From assembly GCA_007129775.1 (NCBI GenBank), contig SKUV01000177.1, forward strand, positions 1 through 5,464: DNA of 5,464 bases, written 5' to 3'. Of the stretch, positions 1 to 5,464 are shown piece by piece. Both the position numbers and the translations under genes were made by a program. Positions within the stretch are counted from its first letter, which is position 1. Each line of letters opens with the position of its first letter. The notes beneath the pieces were generated by a model. That model was not told where the DNA came from. It saw only the letters and a program-made list of their open reading frames with translations, and did not search any database. The stretch comes from Paracoccaceae bacterium. GTDB taxonomy: Bacteria > Pseudomonadota > Alphaproteobacteria > Rhodobacterales > Rhodobacteraceae.

Positions 1-72
1 CGCCCGACCGTCGCGGTCGTCGCGGCGCCCGCTCGGGCATCCGGCACCCGGGCGGGCGCGCATCGCTGTCAT
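1..72 (-). CDS. Possible start of a hypothetical protein, cut by left edge
   Basis: An open minus-strand frame begins with ATG at 72 and stays open for 24 codons to the window edge (MTAMRARPGAGCPSG, then an Arg/Asp-rich stretch). A good Shine-Dalgarno-like GGAGG lies about 10 nt upstream (complement of 83-88), and the frame lies 83 nt downstream of the GH31 stop on the same strand, as expected for a following operon gene. A second in-frame ATG at 63 is also possible. The visible residues are low-complexity and match no family I recognise; in DNA this GC-rich, open frames of this length arise easily. An Arg-rich N-terminus ahead of a sugar-transporter permease would fit the GH31 context, but that is a guess. 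Confidence 0.35.
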   Translation of the reverse strand, partial: MTAMRARPGAGCPSGRRDDRDGRA

Positions 73-130
73 CTGGTCTTTTCCTCCCTCCGCCGCGTTG
101 TCCGCGATCTGAGAAGGCGAAGCTAGCACC

Positions 131-166
131 CGCCAAAACATAAATCAATAGAATATCAATTCGGCG
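131..166. promoter_or_regulatory. AT-rich patch with direct and inverted repeats after the GH31 gene
   Basis: This is an AT-rich island in otherwise very GC-rich sequence. It holds two copies of ATCAAT (144-149 and 155-160) spaced 11 bp, about one helical turn, which is an arrangement seen in operators. It is bounded by an imperfect inverted repeat, CGCCAAA at 131-137 against TTCGGCG at 160-166 (6 of 7 pairs). The GH31 stop codon (156-158) lies inside it. On the minus strand TTGATT can be read as a weak -35 about 17 nt before TAGCTT, which would drive the putative gene starting at 72. A promoter/operator for that gene is the likeliest reading; a factor-independent terminator is less likely because there is no GC-rich stem followed by a T run. 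Confidence 0.3.
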
Positions 167-2537
167 CGGGGATCATATCGCCATGGCGCAAAAGGCGACC
201 GTCGCAGCGCAGCGTCTCGCGCCCGTCGGCCGGCAGGATCAGCCGCAGATCAGGGGCCTGCAGCGCCAACTCGCCGCTGCGGGCCAGGCGCAGCGAAAGC
301 TGCGCGCCTGTGCGCTGCAATTCCATCCGGCACAGGGCATGACGGCCCGACAGCGCGTCGGCATTGTCGCCCGAATCCTCATAGGCAAACGAGGTCCGCG
401 CCCGCTGCCCCGGCGCCGGAAAGACCGCGAGCGCCCGGATCGCACCCGCCGCATCTGCCCGGCGCGCGCCCGCGCACCCCAGCGGCAGGATCGCGCCCGC
501 CCGCACGAAGAGCGGCATCGTGGCCAGCGTCACCGGCAGGGTCAGCCACTGCCCGCCCGGGTGCCACATTCCTGCGTGATAGTCCCACCATCCGGCCCCG
601 TTGCGCGGCAGATAGACGCGCCGTTCGGTCGCGCCCTTCTCCACCACGCTGGCCACCAGCAGATCGCCCCCCAGCAGGAAATCATCGCTGTCGGCAAAGC
701 ACTGCGCATCGTCCTCGTGATCGAGGAAGCTGGGCCGGATCATCGGTTCGGCCTCGGTGACCGCGCGCCAAAGGCAGGTGTAGAGATACGGCATCAGCCG
801 ATAGCGCAGCGCCATCGCCGCGCGGATCAGCGGCAGAACCTCCGGATGGGTCCAGGGCTCGGTCACCGATCCGTCGTCGTTCCAGCTATGGATGACAAAC
901 CGCGGATGCAACGCGCCGTTCTGCACCCAGCGCAGCAGCAGTTCGGCATCGGGCTGCGGGCCGGAAAAGCCGCCCACATCATGCCCGATATTCGATATCC
1001 CCGACAGCGCCAGGCCCAGCCCCATGCGGATGTTCCAGCGCAGGCTGTCCCAGCTGGTGCGGTTGTCGCCGGTCCATGTCTGGGCATGGCGTTGCAGCCC
1101 GGCGCAGCCAGAGCGGGTGACGAGGAAGGGCCGCCGCTCCGGCGCATGGGCGCGCTGCGCCGCCTCGGAAGCCTGCACCATCAAAAGGGCGTGCAGCGGC
1201 CGGATCAGCCCCATGTCGATGGGCCGCCCGAAGCCCGCGCAGCGGGCGTGATGATCCCAGACCTCGAATTCGTTGTTGTCGTTCCATGTGCTGCCCAGCC
1301 CGCGCGCCAGCAGCGCCCGGGTGACATTCTCGCGCCACCAGACCAGCGTGTCGGGATTGGTGAAATCCAGATGCGAGCCGCGCGCATCCCAGAAGACCGA
1401 AAGCTCCGGCGCGCCGGTTTCGCTGTCGCGGATGAAAAGGCCCTGTTCGGCGGCCTGCCCATAATGCGGATGCTCGGTCAGCAGGCAGGGCTTGATATTG
1501 GCGATCAGATGCAGCCCCGCGCCGGCATAGGCGGCGGCGAAACCTTCCGGATCCGGGAACTTGTCGCTGTTCCAGTTGAAGACATGGCGCTTGCCGCCGA
1601 TAGAGGTATAGCCCGAGGACAGATGAAAGCTGTCGCAGGGGATGTCATGGTCCTCGAGCGCGCGCAGAAAGCCCGCCATCCGCGCCTGCGCATCGGGCGC
1701 ATCGGTATAGGCCATGGTGGAGCCGGAATAGCCCAGCGACCAGCGCGGCGGAAAGGCCATGCCCCCGGTCAGCCATTGCTGCGCCTTGACCAGATCGCGC
1801 ATCGCCGGCGCCCATGCGATGTAATAATCCAGATCGCCATCCTCGGCGCGAAAGGCGCGATAGGGGGCGTGGTAATTGTCCAGCTCGTTGCCCAGATCGA
1901 ACCAGCAGCCCGCGAGCGTGTCGTAGAACAGGCTGAAGCTGCCCGCATCGGGCGTATGCGTTAGGGTGAAGGGGATGTGCTTGTATAGCGGATCGGTGCT
2001 GGCGGCGTCATAGCCCATGGCATCGAGGTTGCGCATCTCGAACCGCCGGCCGCTGCGCTCCAGCAGCCCGGCCTTTTCGCCGAGGCCGTAGACACGCTCG
2101 TCCGGGTGGCGGCGCAGGAAATGGCTGACCGCATGGCCGCGCCGGCCCAGCATGTAGGCGGCGGTGGGCCGGTCCTGCGCCAGATCATGCCAACACCCGT
2201 CCTTCTGCCGCGCCTGCCACGCGATCTGCAGGGGCTGGCGGATGATTGCGCGCAAGCGTTCGCCTTCCACGATCAGCCCGTCGGCGCCCTGCCTCACGGT
2301 CACATCCGGGCAGGTGAAGCCATCGAAGCTGTCGCGCGACCGCCCCTCGGGGGGCATGGTGCCGCCGGGGGCCACTGTCCAGCTCCGGTCGAGCCGCCAT
2401 GCCCGGTCTTTCAGCAGCCGGACGCGGAACAGCGCAGGCCCCAGCGCCTCGATCCGCATCTCGTGGCGGCCCTCGATGTCCAGCCGCACGGCGGAGGGGC
2501 CGGTATCCGTCAGCCGCCAGCTATCGAGAATGCGCAT
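156..2537 (-). CDS. GH31 family glycoside hydrolase (alpha-glucosidase-like)
   Basis: This is a complete 793-residue retaining alpha-glycosidase of family GH31. Residues 1 to about 250 form the N-terminal beta-sandwich, including the typical RVYGLGEKAG segment (148-157). The catalytic barrel runs from about 255 to 590. The nucleophile is D420 in WNDNNE (418-423) and the acid/base is D491 in WTGDN (488-492). Other family residues are R475 in TRSG, D520 in HDVGGF, and H550 in the VIHSW segment. The C-terminal beta-sandwich domains follow from about 595. There is no signal peptide, so it is probably cytoplasmic and acts on imported oligosaccharides. The usual acidic -1 subsite loop (DIDYM-type) reads HLSSGYTS (305-312), so the sugar preference may not be glucose. 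The ATG at 2537 is preceded by a weak G-rich ribosome site (2545-2549). It follows the DUF1045 gene on the same strand after 96 nt. The family call is secure; the substrate is unknown. Confidence 0.95.
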   Translation of the reverse strand: MRILDSWRLTDTGPSAVRLDIEGRHEMRIEALGPALFRVRLLKDRAWRLDRSWTVAPGGTMPPEGRSRDSFDGFTCPDVTVRQGADGLIVEGERLRAIIRQPLQIAWQARQKDGCWHDLAQDRPTAAYMLGRRGHAVSHFLRRHPDERVYGLGEKAGLLERSGRRFEMRNLDAMGYDAASTDPLYKHIPFTLTHTPDAGSFSLFYDTLAGCWFDLGNELDNYHAPYRAFRAEDGDLDYYIAWAPAMRDLVKAQQWLTGGMAFPPRWSLGYSGSTMAYTDAPDAQARMAGFLRALEDHDIPCDSFHLSSGYTSIGGKRHVFNWNSDKFPDPEGFAAAYAGAGLHLIANIKPCLLTEHPHYGQAAEQGLFIRDSETGAPELSVFWDARGSHLDFTNPDTLVWWRENVTRALLARGLGSTWNDNNEFEVWDHHARCAGFGRPIDMGLIRPLHALLMVQASEAAQRAHAPERRPFLVTRSGCAGLQRHAQTWTGDNRTSWDSLRWNIRMGLGLALSGISNIGHDVGGFSGPQPDAELLLRWVQNGALHPRFVIHSWNDDGSVTEPWTHPEVLPLIRAAMALRYRLMPYLYTCLWRAVTEAEPMIRPSFLDHEDDAQCFADSDDFLLGGDLLVASVVEKGATERRVYLPRNGAGWWDYHAGMWHPGGQWLTLPVTLATMPLFVRAGAILPLGCAGARRADAAGAIRALAVFPAPGQRARTSFAYEDSGDNADALSGRHALCRMELQRTGAQLSLRLARSGELALQAPDLRLILPADGRETLRCDGRLLRHGDMIPAPN

Positions 2538-2633
2538 GTGTCGGCCCCCGCCGCTGCCTTGTGACTCGCGAACCGGCCCCAGAAAGCGCGCCCTGTCAAT
2601 GGCCCCGCAGCAGCGTGATGGCCTCCGGCCGCG

Positions 2634-3296
2634 CTATCCCAGCGGCACGCGGTGGCGCAAATGAAAGACGCCCGCCGCATCCTCGCCCAGGATGCACAGC
2701 GCATCGAGCATCACGGGGTCGGCCAGCGCGGGGGCGAAATGCGCCCGCGCCAGCGGCAGCAGCGCCGCGGCCTGCGCCTCGGTCAGCCGGTCGGTCAGGG
2801 TCATGTGAAAGCGGAAGGTGTCGAGCACATGGGGATAGCCCCATTGCGCCAGCAGCGCGCGCTGGCGCGGCGCCAGCGCGGAGGGGTTGCGCCGGGCGAT
2901 CTCGGCCTCGGTCAGGGGCGCGCGGAACCGGTCGAGCCCCGTGACCACCTGCGCCGCGAGCGCATCGAGCGCCTTGGTATCGCCCCCAGGCATCAGCGCC
3001 AGAAACCCGCCCAGCCGGCGTGGCGCCAGCCCCTCGATCGCCACCGGGCGCAGCGCGCGGGCAAGCACCCGCACGCCCTCCAGCAGCGTCGCCTCGCCAT
3101 GGCCCGCGGCCAGCCGGAACGGCGCCTTCAGAGTGGCGTGAAAGCCATAGCGCCGCGGCGCGACCGTCAGCCCGGGCAACATCGGATGCGGCTGCGGCAG
3201 CACCGCACCCGTCGCCACATCGCGCCCCAGCCATTGCGCCGCGGCATCGGCCAGCGCACCCGGGGCGGGGCAGAAATAGATGGCAAGGCGTTGCAT
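2634..3296 (-). CDS. DUF1045 family 2H phosphoesterase-like phosphonate metabolism protein
   Basis: This is a complete 220-residue protein. It opens with AIYFCPAPG (5-13), followed by QWLGRD (21-26), both characteristic of the DUF1045 / 'putative phosphonate metabolism protein' family. Two HxT motifs, H53-A-T55 in RRYGFHATLKAPF and H164-M-T166 in FRFHMTLT, are the paired catalytic motifs of the 2H phosphoesterase superfamily; RRLGGFLAL (93-101) is another conserved block. Length is normal for the family and nothing is disrupted. Members are commonly encoded with C-P lyase genes, and phnM lies about 1.1 kb away on the opposite strand. The exact reaction is not established to my knowledge; hydrolysis of the cyclic phosphate made by C-P lyase is an attractive inference where phnP is absent. 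The ATG at 3296 has a weak AGAAG (3304-3308) 7 nt upstream. The upstream region is occupied by a repeat element ending about 45 nt before the start, so its promoter may be native or element-derived. Confidence 0.93.
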   Translation of the reverse strand: MQRLAIYFCPAPGALADAAAQWLGRDVATGAVLPQPHPMLPGLTVAPRRYGFHATLKAPFRLAAGHGEATLLEGVRVLARALRPVAIEGLAPRRLGGFLALMPGGDTKALDALAAQVVTGLDRFRAPLTEAEIARRNPSALAPRQRALLAQWGYPHVLDTFRFHMTLTDRLTEAQAAALLPLARAHFAPALADPVMLDALCILGEDAAGVFHLRHRVPLG

Positions 3297-3389
3297 CGCA
3301 TCGCTTCTATACCAGACCCGGCCACCGAGACCATGTCTAACAGGCTGCCGAATAAGTCTTCCGCCTACCCGTCCCGACGAACGGGCCCG

Positions 3390-3488
3390 GGAAACTGTTC
3401 TGCACCACCCCTGCCACAGGTTCCGACCGGGCGACCGGGCACGTCCGCCTTTCGCTCCGGTTCGGATGGCGGAACAGGAACAGTTTCC
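3390..3488. repeat. Inner perfect 11-bp inverted repeat of the MITE-like element
   Basis: GGAAACTGTTC at 3390-3400 reappears as its exact reverse complement at 3478-3488. The bases just outside and inside continue with gaps (TG on the left arm, CTG on the right). Between the arms, TCCGACC (3422-3428) pairs with GGTTCGGA (3459-3466) allowing one bulge. The nesting of this repeat within the terminal repeats argues that the segment is one structure and not two chance repeats. Confidence 0.6.
3425..3440. repeat. Tandem duplication of an 8-bp unit
   Basis: GACCGGGC occurs twice back to back (3425-3432 and 3433-3440) near the centre of the MITE-like element. It is short and GC-rich, so it could be slippage. 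It is recorded because it sits in the loop region of the predicted hairpin. Confidence 0.45.
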
Positions 3489-3617
3489 TCGCCAGGGACT
3501 GCCCGGTTTCCTTTTTCAGCAGCCTGCTGACGGCTCATCGGCAATATCGGCCTGATCGCGCCCAGGCGCCATGCTCACGGGATCCGCCGGTGCAACCCCC
3601 GGCCCGTGGGGCGCGCG

Positions 3618-4178
3618 CTATCGCTGCGTCATCGAACGATGCACCGCCGCCATGCCATGTGCGACCATCTCGCTCACCTCGGCCGCATGGGCTTGCAGCG
3701 CCGCGACAGTGGCCGGGTCCGGGGATGTCTGCGTCACCATGATGCCAGTCGGGGTCGGCTCCAGTATCGTCTCGATCAGATCACGGTTGGCGAAGAGCAC
3801 ATCCAGCGTCGGGCTCTGGATCGGGACTTGCGGATCAAGACCCTCCTGAACGCGCAGGTTCATGCCCGCCACATGGCTGACGATCACCGCGGCCAGATCC
3901 GGATTGTCCGATTCCGTGATCGTCCGGATACCGTCGGGAAGGTTCGTCACGCTCCGGCTGATCTGATGATGGTTCATGAACAGGTCGCGCATTTCCGACA
4001 CCTCTGCGGACGTCGTGTCGACACCCCGCAGCATGGCCATCATCCCGTGGCCGCCGCGCATCGCCTGGCCCATGCCGTGGCCCGAACCGCCCGCCGGCTG
4101 GGCGAGCACCGCCGCCCCCAGACCGGAGACCAGAGCCGCGGCGGCCACCATCGACAGAACCTTGCCTGCAATCCTCAT
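3618..4178 (-). CDS. Exported His/Met-rich protein of unknown function
   Basis: This is a complete 186-residue secreted protein. Residues 1-26 are a signal peptide: positive start (MRIAGK), hydrophobic Ala/Val/Leu core, and a likely cut after V-L-A26 before Q27. There is no lipobox Cys. The mature N-terminus is flexible and rich in Gly, His and Met (HGMGQAM and HGMMAM, 34-49). The main domain begins at SAEVSEMRDLF (57-67), with H70, H71, H102 and M106. The C-terminus repeats AEVSEM (166-171) in a predicted amphipathic helix with H164, H174, M176 and H180. No Cys is present. His/Met content suggests metal or haem contact in the periplasm, but this is inference and I cannot name the family with certainty. 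The frame stays open upstream to 4691, but the ATG at 4178 is the real start: it has GAAGGA (complement of 4185-4190) at correct spacing and the signal peptide begins there. It is transcribed divergently from phnM. Confidence 0.87.
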   Translation of the reverse strand: MRIAGKVLSMVAAAALVSGLGAAVLAQPAGGSGHGMGQAMRGGHGMMAMLRGVDTTSAEVSEMRDLFMNHHQISRSVTNLPDGIRTITESDNPDLAAVIVSHVAGMNLRVQEGLDPQVPIQSPTLDVLFANRDLIETILEPTPTGIMVTQTSPDPATVAALQAHAAEVSEMVAHGMAAVHRSMTQR

Positions 4179-4365
4179 GCTTTTTCCTTCATGGCTTGAA
4201 ATGGTCATCACAGAGCGGCACCCGGCCGCCCCGTGAGCCCTGTTACGCAGCCCGCCGCGGGTTCCGTCGCGGATTTTCAAACCGGCGTCGGGATGGCATG
4301 ACTGGCGGGCCGGGGCCGCAGCACCCTGCACGAATGCCGGCGCGGCGCAAAGAAGGAGCGGATAA
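4179..4365. promoter_or_regulatory. Divergent intergenic region between the exported protein gene and phnM
   Basis: These 187 bases must carry the leftward promoter for the exported protein gene and either a promoter or leader for phnM. Each gene has its own ribosome site at the edges. I see no convincing -35/-10 pair in either direction and no clear pair of Pho-box half-sites, although phosphate control would be expected for a phosphonate gene. Because phnM starts here with a divergent neighbour, it is not a distal gene of a phnG-L operon lying directly upstream. Confidence 0.5.
4353..4358 (+). promoter_or_regulatory. phnM ribosome binding site that fixes the UUG start
   Basis: AAGGAG lies 7 nt upstream of the TTG at 4366-4368. 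An in-frame TAA (4363-4365) sits immediately before that TTG, so the protein cannot begin further upstream, and the first in-frame ATG is about 54 codons in, past conserved N-terminal sequence. Together these make UUG the start codon. Confidence 0.8.
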
Positions 4366-5464
4366 TTGGACGACGAAACCATTCTGGCCAATGCGCGCCT
4401 CGTGCTGCCCGACCGTGTGGTTCCCGGAAGCCTCGTTCTGCGCGCGGGCCGGATCGCGCGGATCGACACCGGGCCGGGGGCCGCACGCCGCCTGCCCGGC
4501 GCGGTGGATTGCGAGGGCGATCTGGTGATGCCCGGGCTGGTCGAATTGCACACCGACAATCTGGAACGCCACCTGCGCCCGCGCCCCGGGGTGGACTGGC
4601 CCCGCGCCGCGGCGATCGTGGCCCATGACGCGGAACTGGCCGCTGTGGGCATCACCACGGTCTTCGACGCGCTGCGCGTCGGCTCTCGCACCGGGTCGGG
4701 ACGGGGCCATGACGGCGATGCCCGCTGGCTGGCCGACGAGATCCTCGCCGCCCGCGGCGCCGGGCTCTTGCGAATCAGTCACTACCTGCATCTGCGCGCC
4801 GAGATTTGTTCGGAGACGCTCTGCGCCGAGCTGGACCGCTTCGGCCCCGATGACCGGGTGCGCATCGTCAGCATGATGGACCACACACCCGGCCAGCGCC
4901 AGTTCGCCGATCTGTCGATCCTGCGTCGCTACATGCGCGGCAAGCACGGGCTGACGGAGGCCGAGTTCATGGCCCATGTGGACGCGCAGATCGCCACCGG
5001 CAACCGCGTGCGGGCGCGCCACGAAGAGGCCATCGTCAGCGCGGCGCGCACGCTCGGGGCGACGCTGGCCAGCCATGACGACACGACAGAGGCGCATGTT
5101 CGTGCCTCGGCCGGACACGGGGCGCGGCTGGCGGAATTTCCCACCACGATCGAGGCCGCACGCGCCTGCCTCGACTGCGGCCTTGTGATCATGATGGGCG
5201 CGCCGAACCTGATCCGCGGCGGGTCGCATTCCGGCAATGTGGCCGCGCGCGACCTGGCCGAGGCCCATGCGCTTCATATCATGTCGTCCGATTACGTGCC
5301 GGCGGCGCTGCTCGCCTCGGCGCTGATGCTGGGGGATATCTGGGGCGATCCGGCCCGCGGGGCCGCGACCGTGACGCAGGCACCGGCGCGCGCGGCGGGG
5401 CTGGACGACCGGGGCGCGCTGCTCGAAGGGCTGCGCGGCGATGTGATCCGGGTGCACCGCAGCG
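4366..5464 (+). CDS. phnM: Alpha-D-ribose 1-methylphosphonate 5-triphosphate diphosphatase PhnM, 3' end cut by window
   Basis: PhnM is a cytoplasmic amidohydrolase-superfamily enzyme of the C-P lyase pathway. It hydrolyses alpha-D-ribose 1-methylphosphonate 5-triphosphate to the 5-phosphate and pyrophosphate, giving the substrate of PhnJ. The window shows 366 codons; E. coli PhnM has about 378 residues, so only the last dozen or so are missing. Family signatures are clear: PGLVELHTDNLERH (56-69) with the HTD metal motif (H62, D64), TTVFDALRVGS (97-107), ISHYLHLRAE (137-146), MMDHTPGQRQF (170-180), the RGKHG loop (191-195), ASHDD (235-239), MGAPNLIRGGSHSGN (277-291) and SSDYVP (307-312, D309 a likely metal ligand). 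The start is a UUG. It is divergent from the exported protein gene; phnN or other phn genes would be expected beyond the right edge. Nothing suggests damage. Confidence 0.96.
   Translation, partial: MDDETILANARLVLPDRVVPGSLVLRAGRIARIDTGPGAARRLPGAVDCEGDLVMPGLVELHTDNLERHLRPRPGVDWPRAAAIVAHDAELAAVGITTVFDALRVGSRTGSGRGHDGDARWLADEILAARGAGLLRISHYLHLRAEICSETLCAELDRFGPDDRVRIVSMMDHTPGQRQFADLSILRRYMRGKHGLTEAEFMAHVDAQIATGNRVRARHEEAIVSAARTLGATLASHDDTTEAHVRASAGHGARLAEFPTTIEAARACLDCGLVIMMGAPNLIRGGSHSGNVAARDLAEAHALHIMSSDYVPAALLASALMLGDIWGDPARGAATVTQAPARAAGLDDRGALLEGLRGDVIRVHRS

Larger units (their letters stand above)
3341..3526. mobile_element. MITE-like element or collapsed insertion sequence
   Basis: This is a 186-bp non-coding segment with imperfect terminal inverted repeats. 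The left end (3341-3363) and the reverse complement of the right end (3504-3526) agree at 17 of 23 positions: CAGGCTGC identical, then GAA, AAG and CCG shared between mismatches. A second, perfect 11-bp inverted repeat, GGAAACTGTTC, lies inside (3390-3400 against 3478-3488), and shorter pairings continue inward (GTTCCG 3420-3425 against 3470-3475). The whole element could fold into one long interrupted hairpin. It carries no transposase coding. Flanks TAA (3338-3340) and TGA (3528-3530), or CTAA and CTGA, could be a degraded 3-4 bp target duplication, but this is weak. It lies between two minus-strand genes and makes up most of the 321-base gap 3297-3617. The family is unknown. A regulatory or RNA structure rather than a transposon is the main alternative. 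Confidence 0.55.

Noticed and set aside
25..59. GCGCCCGC / GCGGGCGC 8-bp inverted repeat near the left edge
   Set aside because: It lies in extremely GC-rich sequence where such arms arise by chance, and is not followed by a T run, so it does not support a terminator.
66..72. CTGTCAT, identical to a Pho-box half-site
   Set aside because: There is no second half-site at the right spacing, and it overlaps the possible start codon at 72; a 7-bp match is expected by chance.
183..1964. A 593-codon open frame on the plus strand opposite the GH31 gene
   Set aside because: Its product is Arg/Gln/Pro-rich with no recognisable domain, and it lies exactly antisense to a clear enzyme. GC-rich codon use leaves antisense frames open by chance.
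2594..2599. A perfect minus-strand TTGACA (-35 consensus) in the DUF1045-GH31 gap
   Set aside because: At 16-18 nt downstream the sequence is GC-rich with nothing resembling a -10 box, so it is not reported as a promoter. It could still matter for an alternative sigma factor.
3368..3385. Small hairpin CCCGT / ACGGG inside the MITE-like element
   Set aside because: It is a 5-bp stem with an 8-base loop and no T run; too short to call separately or as a terminator.
2652..3530. A 292-codon plus-strand open frame opposite DUF1045 and running into the repeat element
   Set aside because: It has low-complexity basic composition, no family signature, and crosses from a coding shadow into the inverted-repeat element.
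4179..4691. Upstream extension of the exported protein frame to an ATG at 4691
   Set aside because: It would overlap the start of phnM antisense, and would bury a good signal peptide and ribosome site located at 4178-4190.
4243..5457. A 404-codon open frame on the minus strand opposite phnM
   Set aside because: It is antisense to a well-supported PhnM with conserved motifs; its own composition (His/Arg/Gln-rich) is that of a shadow frame.

Overview
The window looks like chromosomal DNA from a high-GC alphaproteobacterium, most plausibly Rhodobacterales (Paracoccus or Rhodobacter-like). This rests on the strong G/C bias at third codon positions, and on a C-P lyase pathway gene (phnM) close to a DUF1045-type 2H phosphoesterase, a pairing typical of alphaproteobacterial phosphonate loci. 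The organism call is inference; there is no rRNA gene or other taxonomic marker here.

Layout from left to right: (1) 1-72, minus strand, the possible first 24 codons of a gene running off the left edge, uncertain. (2) 73-155, a short gap with a striking AT-rich patch containing a direct repeat. (3) 156-2537, minus strand, a complete 793-residue GH31 glycoside hydrolase with the catalytic Asp pair intact and an unusual -1 subsite loop. (4) 2634-3296, minus strand, a complete 220-residue DUF1045 (2H phosphoesterase fold) protein with two HxT motifs, a family annotated as phosphonate-metabolism associated. (5) 3297-3617, a 321-base gap filled mostly by a 186-bp non-coding element with imperfect terminal inverted repeats and nested inner inverted repeats; it looks like a MITE or a collapsed insertion sequence. 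(6) 3618-4178, minus strand, a small exported His/Met-rich protein of unknown function. (7) 4179-4365, a divergent promoter region. (8) 4366-5464, plus strand, phnM, read from a UUG start and cut by the right edge a few codons before its expected end.

How the genes fit: PhnM removes pyrophosphate from ribose 1-methylphosphonate 5-triphosphate ahead of C-P bond cleavage. The C-P lyase product is a cyclic ribose phosphate, and the DUF1045 protein has the fold and motifs of enzymes acting on cyclic or 2'-type phosphoesters, so a role late in the same pathway is reasonable but unproven. The exported protein and the repeat element separate these two genes and may be later arrivals. The GH31 enzyme and the gene that may follow it probably belong to a carbohydrate-use cluster unrelated to phosphonates. 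I see no CRISPR, tRNA, rRNA or intact transposase. The most notable non-gene structure is the 186-bp element.
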